DNA of 32,899 nucleotides from NCBI GenBank assembly GCA_015485375.1, contig WFTU01000370.1, positions 1-32,899 on the forward strand, given 5' to 3'. The translations under genes were made by a program, and so were the position numbers. The stretch is from Paracoccaceae bacterium (lineage in GTDB: Bacteria; Pseudomonadota; Alphaproteobacteria; Rhodobacterales; Rhodobacteraceae). The notes under the pieces are model-generated. The model searched no databases. It was not told the DNA's origin and saw nothing but the letters and a program-made list of their open reading frames with translations. This document shows positions 7,450-17,208 of the stretch, in pieces. Numbering within the stretch: the stretch's first letter is position 1; each line of letters starts with the position of its first letter.

Positions 7450-8772
7450 ATGCATAACCTAGAGGGTGTCCGCCCGAGCGACCAGTATCGCGCTCTCGGA
7501 CTCAGCACGTTGGCCTTCACAGTCTGTTTTGCTGTGTGGACCATCTTTTCCATTATCGGCGTCCAGATCAAAGAGGATCTCGGCCTCTCCGAAACACAGT
7601 TCGGCCTTCTGGTGGCTACTCCCGTCCTGACCGGCTCCCTGAGCCGGATTTTTCTTGGCGTATGGACCGACCAGCTCGGCGGGCGCATCATGCTGCCGCT
7701 GCAGATGCTGATCACCGCGATCTCCGTCTGGCTGCTCTCCTCGGTGCAGACCTACGCTGTTTTCCTGATGATCGCCCTCGGCCTCGGCCTTGCGGGCGGT
7801 TCGTTCATTATCGGTATCGCCTACGTCTCGCGCTGGTTCCCGGCTGAAAAACAGGGCACGGCGCTCGGGATTTTCGGGGCCGGTAACGTCGGTGCGGCGG
7901 TGACCAACTTCGGTGCGCCGTTTCTGGTGGTTGCGCTGGGCTGGGAGCAGACCGCGCGGGTTTATGCCATCGTCCTGATCGTCATGGCGATCCTGTTCTA
8001 TATCTTTGCCAAAGAGGATCCGGTGCGGGTCGAGCAGAAAAAAACCGGCGCAAAACCGGTTTCGGCACTCAAACAGCTTGAGCCGTTGAAAAATATCCAG
8101 GTCTGGCGTTTCGCCACCTACTATTTCTTCGTGTTCGGCGCATTCGTGGCCTTCGCCTCGTTCCTGCCGCGCTACTATGTTGGTGCCTACGGCGTTGCGC
8201 TGACCTCGGCCGGTGTATTCGCCGGTATGTATTCGCTGCCCGGCTCGATCTTCCGCGCCCTTGGCGGCTGGATGTCGGACGTCTGGGGCGCGCGCTTCGT
8301 GATGTATCTGACCTTCGGCGTCTCGCTCGTTGTCCTGTTCATCATGAGCTACCCGGAAACCACCTATATTGTCGAAGGTATTCCGAACGCTGACGGCACC
8401 CCGCGTGTTATCGAGTTCAGCTTCGGCATTCCGCTCTATCTGTTTGTATTCCTGACCGTGGTGCTGGGCTTCGTCATGAGCCTCGGCAAGGCTGCTGTCT
8501 ATAAACACATTCCGGTCTACTTCCCGCACAATGTCGGCGCCGTCGGCGGTCTGGTCGGGATGATCGGCGGTCTGGGCGGTTTCGTCCTGCCGATCGCCTT
8601 CGGGATCCTGCTCGATGTGTTCCATGTCTGGTCGGTCGTCTTCATGCTGATGTTTGTCATCGTGGCGATCAGCATGATCTGGATGCACCTCGCTATCCGC
8701 AAGATGGACCGAGAGCAACATCCGGAGTTGCGCAAAAATACCCACCTGTCGGATGTGCCGCACAAGGCATAA
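7450..8772 (+). CDS. narK1: MFS nitrate/nitrite transporter, NarK1-like
   Basis: The 440-residue protein has the twelve hydrophobic segments of a major facilitator. An early VQIKEDLGLSETQFGLL segment and the glycine-rich signatures of the nitrate/nitrite porter family (GIFGAGNVGAAVTNFGAP and GAVGGLVGMIGGLGGF) are visible. NarK1 types are thought to act as nitrate/proton symporters that start nitrate uptake. An AGGAGGG ribosome site precedes the ATG. It is the first gene after the FNR-type box and is followed 69 bp later by a second transporter gene of the other NarK type. In Paracoccus these two transporters are fused in one protein; here they are separate. Confidence 0.9.
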   Translation: MHNLEGVRPSDQYRALGLSTLAFTVCFAVWTIFSIIGVQIKEDLGLSETQFGLLVATPVLTGSLSRIFLGVWTDQLGGRIMLPLQMLITAISVWLLSSVQTYAVFLMIALGLGLAGGSFIIGIAYVSRWFPAEKQGTALGIFGAGNVGAAVTNFGAPFLVVALGWEQTARVYAIVLIVMAILFYIFAKEDPVRVEQKKTGAKPVSALKQLEPLKNIQVWRFATYYFFVFGAFVAFASFLPRYYVGAYGVALTSAGVFAGMYSLPGSIFRALGGWMSDVWGARFVMYLTFGVSLVVLFIMSYPETTYIVEGIPNADGTPRVIEFSFGIPLYLFVFLTVVLGFVMSLGKAAVYKHIPVYFPHNVGAVGGLVGMIGGLGGFVLPIAFGILLDVFHVWSVVFMLMFVIVAISMIWMHLAIRKMDREQHPELRKNTHLSDVPHKA

Positions 8773-8794
8773 CGACAGGAGATGCTCTAAAAGA

Positions 8795-8813
8795 CGGGCC
8801 GGTCAACGGCCCG
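8795..8813 (+). other. Intercistronic hairpin between narK1 and narK2
   Basis: CGGGCCG and CGGCCCG pair around the loop GTCAA. No T-run follows, so it is more likely an mRNA stability or processing element than a terminator. Confidence 0.5.
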
Positions 8814-8841
8814 CCATCACCCCAACCAAAGGAGAAGAACT

Positions 8842-10449
8842 TTGGGCAAAGATCTAAGAAACTGGAACCCGGAAGACGAGGAGTTTTGGAACTCGACCGG
8901 TAAGTCCATCGCCACACGCAACCTGTGGATTTCCATTCCCAGCCTGCTGGCCGGCTTCGCTGTCTGGCTTTACTGGGGCATTATCACGGTGCAGATGATC
9001 AACCTCGACTTCGGCTTTGCCAAGTCGGACCTGTTCACGCTTTCGGCTATCGCCGGTCTGACAGGCGCGACGCTGCGTATTCCGTCCACCTTCTTTATCC
9101 GCATCGCGGGCGGGCGCAACACGATCGTGTTCACCACCGCGCTGCTGATCATTCCGGCGCTCGGCACCGGTATCGCGCTGTCCAATCCGGATACGCCGTT
9201 CTGGACCTTCCAGCTGCTGGCGCTGCTCTCCGGTATCGGGGGCGGTAACTTCGCCTCCTCCATGTCCAACATCAGCTTCTTCTTTCCGAAAAAGAAACTG
9301 GGCTATGCGCTGGGCATGAACGCCGGTCTTGGCAACTTCGGTGTGACGACGATGCAGATCGTTATCCCGCTGGTGATGACATTCGCCCTGTTCGGTGGCG
9401 AGGGCCGCGCGCTGGTCAATACCTCCGGCACGCTGATCGGCAAGATCGAAGCCGGCACCATCACCTACATCCAGAACGCCGGTTATGTCTGGCTGCTGCT
9501 GCTGGTGCCGCTGATGTTCATCGGCTGGTGGGGTATGAACAACATCCGTGACGAGCATGTCTCGCCGGACATCCCCAACCCGCTTGGTGCCTTCTCGATC
9601 ATCACCGGTATGCTGCTGATCGGTTTTGTAACCGCTACTTTCGGTCTGTGGCTGATGCTGCCCGAAAGCGTAAGCGGCTCCGGCTTCGGCGTCTCCAAAT
9701 GGATCGTGCTGCCGATCGTTATCGCGCTGACCGTGTTCCTGCTGAAAATGATCCCCGGCGAAGTCGGCAAAAACCTGACCCGCCAGTACAAGATCTTCGG
9801 CAACAAACACACATGGGCGATGACCATCATCTACACCATGACCTTTGGTTCCTTCATCGGCTACTCGGCCGCCTTCGCACTGACCATCAAGGTTGTGTTC
9901 GGCTTCCAGCACCTGATGGTGGATGGTGTGATGACGCATGACACGGTGAACCCCAACGGCCCCTCGGCCCTGATGTTCGCCTGGATGGGCCCCTTCATCG
10001 GCGCCCTGATCCGTCCGGTCGGCGGTATCATTGCCGATAAAATGGGCGGCGCCAAAGTGACCCAGATCATCTCGGTCGCCATGGTCGCCTCGGCTGTTGC
10101 ACTGGCCTTCCTGCTGCAGAAAGCCTATGCCTCGCCGACACCCGAAACCCTGTTCCTGCCGTTCATGATCCTGTTCCTGATCCTGTTCACAGCAACCGGT
10201 ATCGGCAACGGCTCCACGTTCCGCACCATCGGTATCGTGTTCAACAAGGAGCAGGCCGGACCGGTTCTCGGCTGGACCTCGGCTGTGGCTGCCTACGGTG
10301 CTTTCATCATCCCGAAAGTATTCGGCGAGGAACTGGGTTCGGGTCATCCCGAATACGCCCTCTACGGTTTCGCGATCTTCTACGCGGTTTGTATTGCCAT
10401 CAACTGGTGGTTCTACCTGCGCCCCAATGCGTATGTGAAAAACCCGTAA
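8842..10449 (+). CDS. narK2: MFS nitrate/nitrite antiporter, NarK2-like
   Basis: This 535-residue major facilitator begins with a cytoplasmic WNPEDEEFWNSTGKSIATRNL segment, characteristic of NarK2/NarK transporters, then about twelve membrane segments. The family exchanges external nitrate for internal nitrite, preventing nitrite build-up during nitrate respiration. Conserved glycine-rich motifs (GIGGGNFASSMSNISFFFP and MNAGLGNFGV) are visible. The start is TTG, with GGAG 7 bases upstream; the NarK N-terminal signature follows at once, so a later start would cut it off. It sits between narK1 and narG in one transcription direction. A 10-bp stem-loop separates it from narG. Confidence 0.92.
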   Translation: MGKDLRNWNPEDEEFWNSTGKSIATRNLWISIPSLLAGFAVWLYWGIITVQMINLDFGFAKSDLFTLSAIAGLTGATLRIPSTFFIRIAGGRNTIVFTTALLIIPALGTGIALSNPDTPFWTFQLLALLSGIGGGNFASSMSNISFFFPKKKLGYALGMNAGLGNFGVTTMQIVIPLVMTFALFGGEGRALVNTSGTLIGKIEAGTITYIQNAGYVWLLLLVPLMFIGWWGMNNIRDEHVSPDIPNPLGAFSIITGMLLIGFVTATFGLWLMLPESVSGSGFGVSKWIVLPIVIALTVFLLKMIPGEVGKNLTRQYKIFGNKHTWAMTIIYTMTFGSFIGYSAAFALTIKVVFGFQHLMVDGVMTHDTVNPNGPSALMFAWMGPFIGALIRPVGGIIADKMGGAKVTQIISVAMVASAVALAFLLQKAYASPTPETLFLPFMILFLILFTATGIGNGSTFRTIGIVFNKEQAGPVLGWTSAVAAYGAFIIPKVFGEELGSGHPEYALYGFAIFYAVCIAINWWFYLRPNAYVKNP

Positions 10450-10463
10450 GTTTCGCGAATACA

Positions 10464-10499
10464 GGTGCCAGCGTTTTGTCCCCTCTTTTCGCTGGCACC
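10464..10499 (+). other. Intercistronic stem-loop between narK2 and narG
   Basis: A perfect 10-bp inverted repeat (GGTGCCAGCG / CGCTGGCACC) encloses a pyrimidine-rich 16-base loop. No T-run follows. It lies just before the narG ribosome site and could be a processing or stabilising structure that separates transporter from enzyme expression; partial termination is possible. Confidence 0.6.
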
Positions 10500-10522
10500 C
10501 CCTATACAAATGGAGAGAAAAC

Positions 10523-13500
10523 ATGAGCCATCTACTGGACAGGCTGAATTTCCTGAAAAGCAACAGCGTCGGGACATTCGCGGACGGTCACGGTAATACG
10601 ACCAACGAGAACCGCGACTGGGAAGACGTCTATCGCAACCGCTGGCGCCACGACAAGATCGTGCGTTCGACCCACGGGGTGAACTGCACCGGTTCCTGTA
10701 GCTGGAAGATCTATGTGAAATCCGGCATCGTGACCTGGGAAACCCAGCAGACGGACTACCCGCGCACCCGCGCCGGCATGCCGAACCACGAGCCGCGCGG
10801 CTGTGCCCGTGGCGCTTCCTACAGCTGGTATCTCTACTCCGCCAACCGGGTGAAAACCCCGCTGATCCGCTCGCGGCTGCTGAAAAGCTATCGCCGCATG
10901 CGCGAGGCCAACTCTCCGATCGAGGCCTGGACCAAGCTCCAGAACGACCCGATCCTGCGCGCCGACTATGTGAAGTCGCGCGGCAAGGGCGGGTTCGTGC
11001 GCGCCGACTGGGAAGAAGCCACCGAGATCATCGCGGCCGCCAACGCCTATACCGCCAAAACCTACGGTCCCGACCGTGTCTTCGGGTTCTCTCCTATCCC
11101 GGCGATGTCCATGGTTTCCTATGCGGCCGGCTCGCGCTATCTGTCGCTGCTCGGCGGTACCTGCATGAGCTTCTACGACTGGTATTGCGATTTGCCGCCC
11201 GCCTCTCCGATGACATGGGGCGAGCAGACCGACGTGCCGGAATCGGCCGACTGGTATAACGCCGGCTTCCTGCTGCTCTGGGGCTCCAACGTGCCGCAGA
11301 CCCGCACGCCGGATGCGCATTTCTATACCGAGGCCCGCTATCGCGGCACCAAATCCGCCGTGATCTCCCCCGACTATTCCGAGGCCGCAAAATTCGGCGA
11401 TATCTGGCTGGCCCCGAAACAGGGCACGGACAGCGCGCTGGCCATGGCCATGGGTCATGTGATCCTGCGCGAATTCCACCTCGACCGGCAGTCCGAATAT
11501 TTCACCGATTACGGCCGCAAGTATTCCGACATGCCGATGCTGGTGCGTCTGGAAGAAAAAGACGGCAAGCTGGTGCCGGGGCGTCTGCTGCGTGCGGACG
11601 ACCTCGACGACAAGCTGGGTGAAAAGGACAATCCGGAATGGAAAACCATCGGCATCGACAAGGCTTCCGATGATCTGGTGGTTCCCAACGGTTCTGTCGG
11701 CTTCCGCTGGGACGGAAGCGCCCACTGGAACCTCGAGGAACAGGCCGCCGGCAAGGATACCGACCTGCGCCTGTCGCTGATCCTCGAAGAGGACCACGAC
11801 GAGATTGTCGGCGTCGATTTCCCGTATTTCGGTGGCGAGGCCTCCGAGAATTTCGTCAAATGCGACCATCCCGACATCCTGACCCGCAACATTCCGGCCA
11901 AGAAGATCAAGCTGGCCGACGGCGAGGCCTATGTGGCCACGGTCTTCGACCTGTTCTGCGCCAACTACGGTCTCGATCGGGGTCTGGGCGGCGAGAATGT
12001 CGCCAGCGACTATGGCGACGACACGCCGTTCACCCCCGCATGGGCCGAGAAAATCACCGGCGTTCCGCGTGACCAGATCATCACCGTTGCCCGCGAATTC
12101 GCCTCCAATGCGGAGAAAACCGAAGGCAAGTCGATGGTCATCCTCGGGGCCGGTCTCAACCACTGGTACCACATGGATATGAACTACCGCGGTATCATCA
12201 ACATGTTGGTGATGTGCGGTTGTATCGGCAAATCCGGTGGTGGCTGGAGCCACTACGTCGGGCAGGAAAAACTGCGCCCGCAAACCGGCTGGCAGCCGCT
12301 GGCCTTCGCGCTCGATTGGGCGCGCCCGCCGCGGCACATGAACTCCACCTCGGCGTGGTATGCCCACACCGACCAGTGGCGTTACGAGACGCTGGCCTCC
12401 GACGAGATCCTGTCCCCGACCGCGCCGGAAGGCGACTGGAAGGATGCCAGCCTGATCGACTACAACATCCGCGCCGAGCGCATGGGCTGGCTGCCCTCCG
12501 CGCCCTCGCTGAAAACCAACCCGCTCGAAGTGGCGAAAGCCGCGAAAGAGGCCGGGGTGGACGTGAAGGACTATCTGGCCGACAAGCTGACCAAGGGCGA
12601 GATCGAGATGTCCTGCGAGGATCCGGATGCACCGGAAAACTGGCCGCGCAACCTGTTTGTGTGGCGCTCCAACCTGCTCGGGTCTTCGGGCAAGGGGCAC
12701 GAGTATTTCCTCAAGCACCTGCTCGGCACCGATCATGGTGTTCTGGGCAAGGATCTGGGCGAGGAAGGCCGCCAGAAACCGATCGAGGCCAAATGGCACG
12801 ACGAAAGCACCGAGGGCAAACTGGACCTGCTGGTCACTATCGACTTCCGCATGTCCACCACGGCCGTCTATTCCGATATCGTGCTGCCGACGGCATCGTG
12901 GTATGAAAAGGACGACCTCAACACCTCGGACATGCACCCGTTCATCCACCCGCTGCAGGCAGCGGTCGATCCGGCCTACGAAAGCCGCTCGGACTGGGAG
13001 ATTTTCAAATCCATCGCGAAGAAATTCTCCGAAGTGGTGCCGGGCTATCTGGGCGAGGAAACCGATGTTGTCTCGCTTCCGCTCCTGCATGACACCCCTG
13101 CGGAAATCGCGCAGGACCAGGTCAAGGACTGGAAGAAAGGCGAATGCGAGCTGATCCCCGGCAAGACGGCCCCGAACTTCGTGGCTGTTCAGCGCGACTA
13201 CCCCAACCTCTACAAACGCTTCACCTCCGTGGGGCCGCTGATGGAGAAAGTCGGCAACGGCGGCAAGGGGATCGCATGGGATACCAAGGTGGAAATGCAC
13301 CACCTCAAGGATCTGAACGGCGTCGTGACCGAGGAGGGGCCGACCAAAGGCCTCGCCAAGCTCGACACCGCCATCGACGCGGCCGAGATGATCCTGATGC
13401 TGGCACCCGAAACCAACGGCGAAGTGGCCGTGAAAGCCTGGGAGGAACTCTCCAAGGCCACGGGTCGCGAGCATGCGCATCTGGCTCTGCCGAAAGAGGA

Positions 13501-14263
13501 TGAAAAAATCCGCTTCCGCGATATTGCCGCACAGCCGCGCAAGATCATCTCCTCGCCCACATGGTCGGGCATCGAATCCGAGGAGGTCTGCTACAACGCC
13601 GGCTACACCAACGTCCACGAGCTGATCCCGTGGCGCACCCTGACGGGCCGCCAGCAGCTCTATCAGGACCACCTGTGGATGCGCGCCTTCGGCGAGGGCT
13701 TCTGCACCTACCGTCCGCCGGTCGATCTGAAAACGATCAATGCGACCGTCAACACGGCAGAGCAGAACAACGAGCCGCATGTGCTGCTGAACTTCATCAC
13801 GCCGCACCAGAAATGGGGTATCCATTCCACCTACTCGGACAACCTGTTGATGCTGACGCTGAACCGCGGCGGTCCGGTGGTCTGGATGTCCGAAGTGGAC
13901 GCCAAGAAAGCCAATCTCGTCGATAACGACTGGGTAGAGGCCTACAACGTCAACGGTGCCCTCGTAGCCCGTGTGGTCGTCTCGCAGCGCATGAAAGAGG
14001 GAACCCTCTACATGTATCACGCACAAGAGAAGATCGTGAACGTGCCGGGCTCGCAGCAGACAGGCCTGCGCGGCGGGATCCACAACTCGGTCACCCGCAC
14101 CACGCTGAAACCGACGCATATGATTGGTGGCTACGCCCAGCAATCCTACGGTTTCAACTACTACGGCACCGTCGGCTCGAACCGCGACGAATTCGTGATC
14201 GTGCGTAAACTAACCAAGGTTGACTGGCTCGACGAGCCGGCAAAAGCAGGAGGGCAGAGCTAA
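10523..14263 (+). CDS. narG: Respiratory nitrate reductase alpha subunit
   Basis: The 1246-residue catalytic subunit carries the molybdenum bis-MGD cofactor and reduces nitrate to nitrite on the cytoplasmic face of the membrane. The FS0 iron-sulfur ligands are in place: His51, Cys55, Cys59 (THGVNCTGSCSW) and Cys94 (RGCARGASY), each two residues beyond the E. coli positions. The molybdenum-ligand aspartate lies in YCDLPPASP (Asp223), followed by the conserved TWGEQTDVPESADWYN stretch. The length matches NarG, and no frameshift is seen. A GGAGAG ribosome site precedes the ATG. The stop overlaps the narH start (TAATG). The protein lacks a Sec or classical Tat export signal, consistent with a cytoplasmic NarG rather than the exported archaeal type. 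Confidence 0.98.
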   Translation: MSHLLDRLNFLKSNSVGTFADGHGNTTNENRDWEDVYRNRWRHDKIVRSTHGVNCTGSCSWKIYVKSGIVTWETQQTDYPRTRAGMPNHEPRGCARGASYSWYLYSANRVKTPLIRSRLLKSYRRMREANSPIEAWTKLQNDPILRADYVKSRGKGGFVRADWEEATEIIAAANAYTAKTYGPDRVFGFSPIPAMSMVSYAAGSRYLSLLGGTCMSFYDWYCDLPPASPMTWGEQTDVPESADWYNAGFLLLWGSNVPQTRTPDAHFYTEARYRGTKSAVISPDYSEAAKFGDIWLAPKQGTDSALAMAMGHVILREFHLDRQSEYFTDYGRKYSDMPMLVRLEEKDGKLVPGRLLRADDLDDKLGEKDNPEWKTIGIDKASDDLVVPNGSVGFRWDGSAHWNLEEQAAGKDTDLRLSLILEEDHDEIVGVDFPYFGGEASENFVKCDHPDILTRNIPAKKIKLADGEAYVATVFDLFCANYGLDRGLGGENVASDYGDDTPFTPAWAEKITGVPRDQIITVAREFASNAEKTEGKSMVILGAGLNHWYHMDMNYRGIINMLVMCGCIGKSGGGWSHYVGQEKLRPQTGWQPLAFALDWARPPRHMNSTSAWYAHTDQWRYETLASDEILSPTAPEGDWKDASLIDYNIRAERMGWLPSAPSLKTNPLEVAKAAKEAGVDVKDYLADKLTKGEIEMSCEDPDAPENWPRNLFVWRSNLLGSSGKGHEYFLKHLLGTDHGVLGKDLGEEGRQKPIEAKWHDESTEGKLDLLVTIDFRMSTTAVYSDIVLPTASWYEKDDLNTSDMHPFIHPLQAAVDPAYESRSDWEIFKSIAKKFSEVVPGYLGEETDVVSLPLLHDTPAEIAQDQVKDWKKGECELIPGKTAPNFVAVQRDYPNLYKRFTSVGPLMEKVGNGGKGIAWDTKVEMHHLKDLNGVVTEEGPTKGLAKLDTAIDAAEMILMLAPETNGEVAVKAWEELSKATGREHAHLALPKEDEKIRFRDIAAQPRKIISSPTWSGIESEEVCYNAGYTNVHELIPWRTLTGRQQLYQDHLWMRAFGEGFCTYRPPVDLKTINATVNTAEQNNEPHVLLNFITPHQKWGIHSTYSDNLLMLTLNRGGPVVWMSEVDAKKANLVDNDWVEAYNVNGALVARVVVSQRMKEGTLYMYHAQEKIVNVPGSQQTGLRGGIHNSVTRTTLKPTHMIGGYAQQSYGFNYYGTVGSNRDEFVIVRKLTKVDWLDEPAKAGGQS

Positions 14264-15780
14264 TGAAAGTTCGTGCACAAATAGGCATGGTGCTGAACCT
14301 CGATAAATGTATCGGGTGCCATACATGCTCCGTCACTTGTAAAAACGTCTGGACCAGCCGCGACGGCGTCGAATACGCCTGGTTCAACAACGTCGAGACC
14401 AAACCCGGTATCGGTTACCCCAAGGACTGGGAGAACCAGAAGCGCTGGAACGGCGGCTGGGTTCGCGACAAGAACGGCAAGATCCAGCCCAAACAGGGCG
14501 CGAAATGGCGGATTCTGGCGAATATCTTCGGCAATCCGAACATGCCGGAAATCGACGATTTCTATGAACCGTTCGATTTCGACTATGACCACCTGAAATC
14601 GGCACCGGAAATGGATGCCTTCCCGACAGCGCGTCCGCGCTCGAAAGTCTCCGGCGAACGCATGGAGAAAATCGAGTGGGGTCCGAACTGGGAGGAAATC
14701 CTCGGCGGCGAATTCGAGAAACGCTCGAAGGATTACAACTTCGAGGGCGTGCAGAAGGAAATCTATGGCGAGTATGAAAATACTTTCATGATGTATCTGC
14801 CGCGCCTGTGCGAGCACTGCCTCAACCCCGCCTGCGCCGCATCCTGCCCCTCGGGCGCGATCTACAAGCGCGACGAGGACGGGATCGTGCTGATCGACCA
14901 GGAAAAATGCCGCGGCTGGCGCATGTGTGTGTCGGGCTGTCCCTACAAGAAGATCTACTACAACTGGGAAAGCGGCAAATCGGAAAAATGCACCTTCTGC
15001 TACCCGCGTATCGAAAGCGGCCTGCCGACGGTCTGTTCCGAAACCTGCGTCGGGCGCATCCGCTACCTTGGCGTGATGCTCTATGACGCCGACAAGATCG
15101 AGGAAGCAGCATCGGTCAATGGCGAGCAGGATCTCTATGATGCCCAGCTCGGCGTGTTCCTTGACCCGAACGACCCCGAAGTGCAGGCCGCCGCGCGTCG
15201 CGACGGTGTGCCGGAGGACTGGATCGACTCGGCCAGGAACTCTCCGGTGTGGAAAATGGCGATGGACTGGAAGATTGCCTTCCCGCTGCATCCCGAATAC
15301 CGCACCCTGCCGATGGTCTGGTATATCCCGCCGCTCAGCCCGATCCAGAATGCAGCCGAGGCCGGTATGATCGGTGTCGATAACGAGATGCCGGACGTGA
15401 AATCGCTCCGCATTCCGGTGCGCTATCTGGCGAACATGCTGACAGCCGGAGACGAGGCCCCCGTGGTCACGGCGCTGGAACGGATGCTGGCCATGCGTGG
15501 CTACATGCGCACCAAAACCATCGACGGTGTGATCGATCTGGAAATTGCAAAACGTGTCGGCCTCGACGCGCTGCAGATCGAGGACATGTATAACATCATG
15601 TCGATCGCCAACTACGAGGATCGTTTCGTGGTGCCGACCACCCACCGCGAGGTGGTGGAAGACGCCTACGACCTGCGCGGCGGCTGCGGCTTTACCGACG
15701 GGAACGGCTGCTCCACCGGCTCGAACGGCGGCAAGCTGTTCGGTTCGCGCAAATTCGTAACCCCGACGGAGGCGTTCTGA
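14263..15780 (+). CDS. narH: Respiratory nitrate reductase beta (iron-sulfur) subunit
   Basis: The 505-residue subunit transfers electrons from the NarI hemes to NarG through four iron-sulfur clusters. The cysteine groups are CIGCHTCSVTCKNVW near the N-terminus, CEHCLNPACAASCPSG, CRGWRMCVSGCPYKK, and CTFCYPRIESGLPTVCSETC. The tryptophan within CRGWRMC replaces a cysteine and marks the 3Fe-4S cluster typical of NarH. The start overlaps the narG stop by one base and its own stop overlaps narJ (TGATG), so the operon is tightly coupled. Length and motif order match the family. Confidence 0.98.
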   Translation: MKVRAQIGMVLNLDKCIGCHTCSVTCKNVWTSRDGVEYAWFNNVETKPGIGYPKDWENQKRWNGGWVRDKNGKIQPKQGAKWRILANIFGNPNMPEIDDFYEPFDFDYDHLKSAPEMDAFPTARPRSKVSGERMEKIEWGPNWEEILGGEFEKRSKDYNFEGVQKEIYGEYENTFMMYLPRLCEHCLNPACAASCPSGAIYKRDEDGIVLIDQEKCRGWRMCVSGCPYKKIYYNWESGKSEKCTFCYPRIESGLPTVCSETCVGRIRYLGVMLYDADKIEEAASVNGEQDLYDAQLGVFLDPNDPEVQAAARRDGVPEDWIDSARNSPVWKMAMDWKIAFPLHPEYRTLPMVWYIPPLSPIQNAAEAGMIGVDNEMPDVKSLRIPVRYLANMLTAGDEAPVVTALERMLAMRGYMRTKTIDGVIDLEIAKRVGLDALQIEDMYNIMSIANYEDRFVVPTTHREVVEDAYDLRGGCGFTDGNGCSTGSNGGKLFGSRKFVTPTEAF

Positions 15781-16496
15781 TGGCTGTCACCTACAAGGCC
15801 CTCTCGGCGCTGCTTTCCTATCCTTCCGAGGATCTGAAAGCGGCCACGGGCGAGATCCGTCAGGTTCTCAACGACGAAAAACTGCTTTCAGCGTCCGCGC
15901 TGGAGGCCATCGAGCCGCTGCTGGCCGATTTCGAGACGATGGACGTCTACGAGCTGCAGGAACGCTTTGTGCTTCTGTTCGACCGCTCGCGCACCCTGTC
16001 GCTCAACCTGTTCGAGCATGTGCATGGTGAAAGCCGCGAGCGTGGTCCAGCCATGGTCGATCTGCTGGAAACCTACCGCGCAGGCGGGTTCGAGCTGGTC
16101 AGCACCGAACTGCCCGACCATCTGCCGATTCTGCTGGAATTCCTGTCAACACAGCCCGCCGGCGAAGCGCTCGGCATCCTCGAGGATGCCGGGCACATCA
16201 TCGCGGCACTGGCCGAACGCCTGAACCGGCGTGAAAGCCCCTACGCCGCGGTGCTGGCCGGACTGGCAGAGCTGGCCGGCGAGGCAGCCTCCGGCGAACT
16301 GGTGCAGGAGCTCCTGAAAGTGGCCGACGACGATCCCGAGGATCTCGAGGCGCTCGACGAAATCTGGACCGAGGCCGAGATCACCTTCGGCCCCGATCCC
16401 AACGCAGGTTGCCCCGTGACACGGGATATCTTGGCAAATATGGACCCCATCCCGCCCAAAGCACAGCCCGATCCGGCTGTCGCCGTGCAGAAATAG
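15780..16496 (+). CDS. narJ: Nitrate reductase assembly chaperone (delta subunit)
   Basis: The 238-residue protein belongs to the TorD/NarJ family of system-specific chaperones. It binds apo-NarGH and is needed for cofactor insertion and membrane attachment, but is not part of the final enzyme. It is mostly helical and acidic, and includes the family segment ELQERFVLLFDRSRTLSLNL, followed by EHVHGES. It has no membrane segment. Its position between narH and narI, with overlapping start, is the standard order. A C-terminal tail of about 25 residues is proline-rich. Confidence 0.96.
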   Translation: MAVTYKALSALLSYPSEDLKAATGEIRQVLNDEKLLSASALEAIEPLLADFETMDVYELQERFVLLFDRSRTLSLNLFEHVHGESRERGPAMVDLLETYRAGGFELVSTELPDHLPILLEFLSTQPAGEALGILEDAGHIIAALAERLNRRESPYAAVLAGLAELAGEAASGELVQELLKVADDDPEDLEALDEIWTEAEITFGPDPNAGCPVTRDILANMDPIPPKAQPDPAVAVQK

Positions 16497-16505
16497 GAGG
16501 CGAAC

Positions 16506-17189
16506 ATGAACGAGTTTCTTTTCGGAATATATCCCTACATCGCGATGACCGTGCTGGTTGTCGGCAGCATTGCACGCTACGAGCGGGATCCCTTCACATG
16601 GAAATCCAGCTCCAGCCAGCTCTTGCGCCGCAAGCAGCTGATCATGGGGTCGGTCCTGTTCCACCTCGGCGTTCTGGCCATCTTCGGCGGCCATTTCGTC
16701 GGCCTGCTGACACCGCTGTCCATCTGGCATGCGCTTGGCGTGACACCGGCGGCCAAGCAGATCATCGCGATCTCGCTCGGCGGGGTTGCCGGTCTGTCCA
16801 TGCTGACCGGCGCGCTGATGCTGGCGCACCGCCGCCTGTTCGACCCGCGCATCCGCGCCACCAGCTCCTTCGCCGATACGGCGATCCTGCTGATCCTGAT
16901 CGCGCAGGTGACCCTTGGCCTGATGACCATCTTCGTCAGCCTCGGCCATCTGGATGGTGAGGAAATGACCAAGTTCATGCGCTGGGCACAGGGTATCTTT
17001 ACCTTCAACCCCGAGTCGGCCAGCTATATCGCGGATACGAACATCCTGTTCAAACTGCATATTTTCCTTGGCCTGACCATCTTCGTGATCTTCCCGTTCA
17101 CACGGCTGGTGCATATGCTCTCGGTTCCGGTGCGCTACCTCTGGCGTCCGGGCTACCAGATCGTGCGCACGCGCAAGACCAAAGCCTGA
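16506..17189 (+). CDS. narI: Respiratory nitrate reductase gamma subunit (cytochrome b)
   Basis: The 227-residue membrane protein has five hydrophobic helices and anchors NarGH. It oxidises quinol and passes electrons through two b hemes. The four axial histidines are visible: His53 and His63 (LFHLGVLAIFGGHFVG) and His185 and His203 (KLHIFLG and RLVHMLS), with the same 10- and 18-residue spacings as E. coli NarI. A TAGGAGG ribosome site overlaps the narJ stop. The length matches the family. Confidence 0.97.
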   Translation: MNEFLFGIYPYIAMTVLVVGSIARYERDPFTWKSSSSQLLRRKQLIMGSVLFHLGVLAIFGGHFVGLLTPLSIWHALGVTPAAKQIIAISLGGVAGLSMLTGALMLAHRRLFDPRIRATSSFADTAILLILIAQVTLGLMTIFVSLGHLDGEEMTKFMRWAQGIFTFNPESASYIADTNILFKLHIFLGLTIFVIFPFTRLVHMLSVPVRYLWRPGYQIVRTRKTKA

Positions 17190-17208
17190 GCGGCAAGGAG
17201 AACAGGAC

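Noticed and set aside
10532-14143. A 1203-codon open frame on the minus strand opposite narG
   Set aside because: It is a codon-bias shadow in GC-rich DNA; the translation shows no recognisable domain and narG on the other strand is unambiguous. The same applies to long antisense frames opposite narK1, narK2, narH, xsc and the dehydrogenase at 4073.
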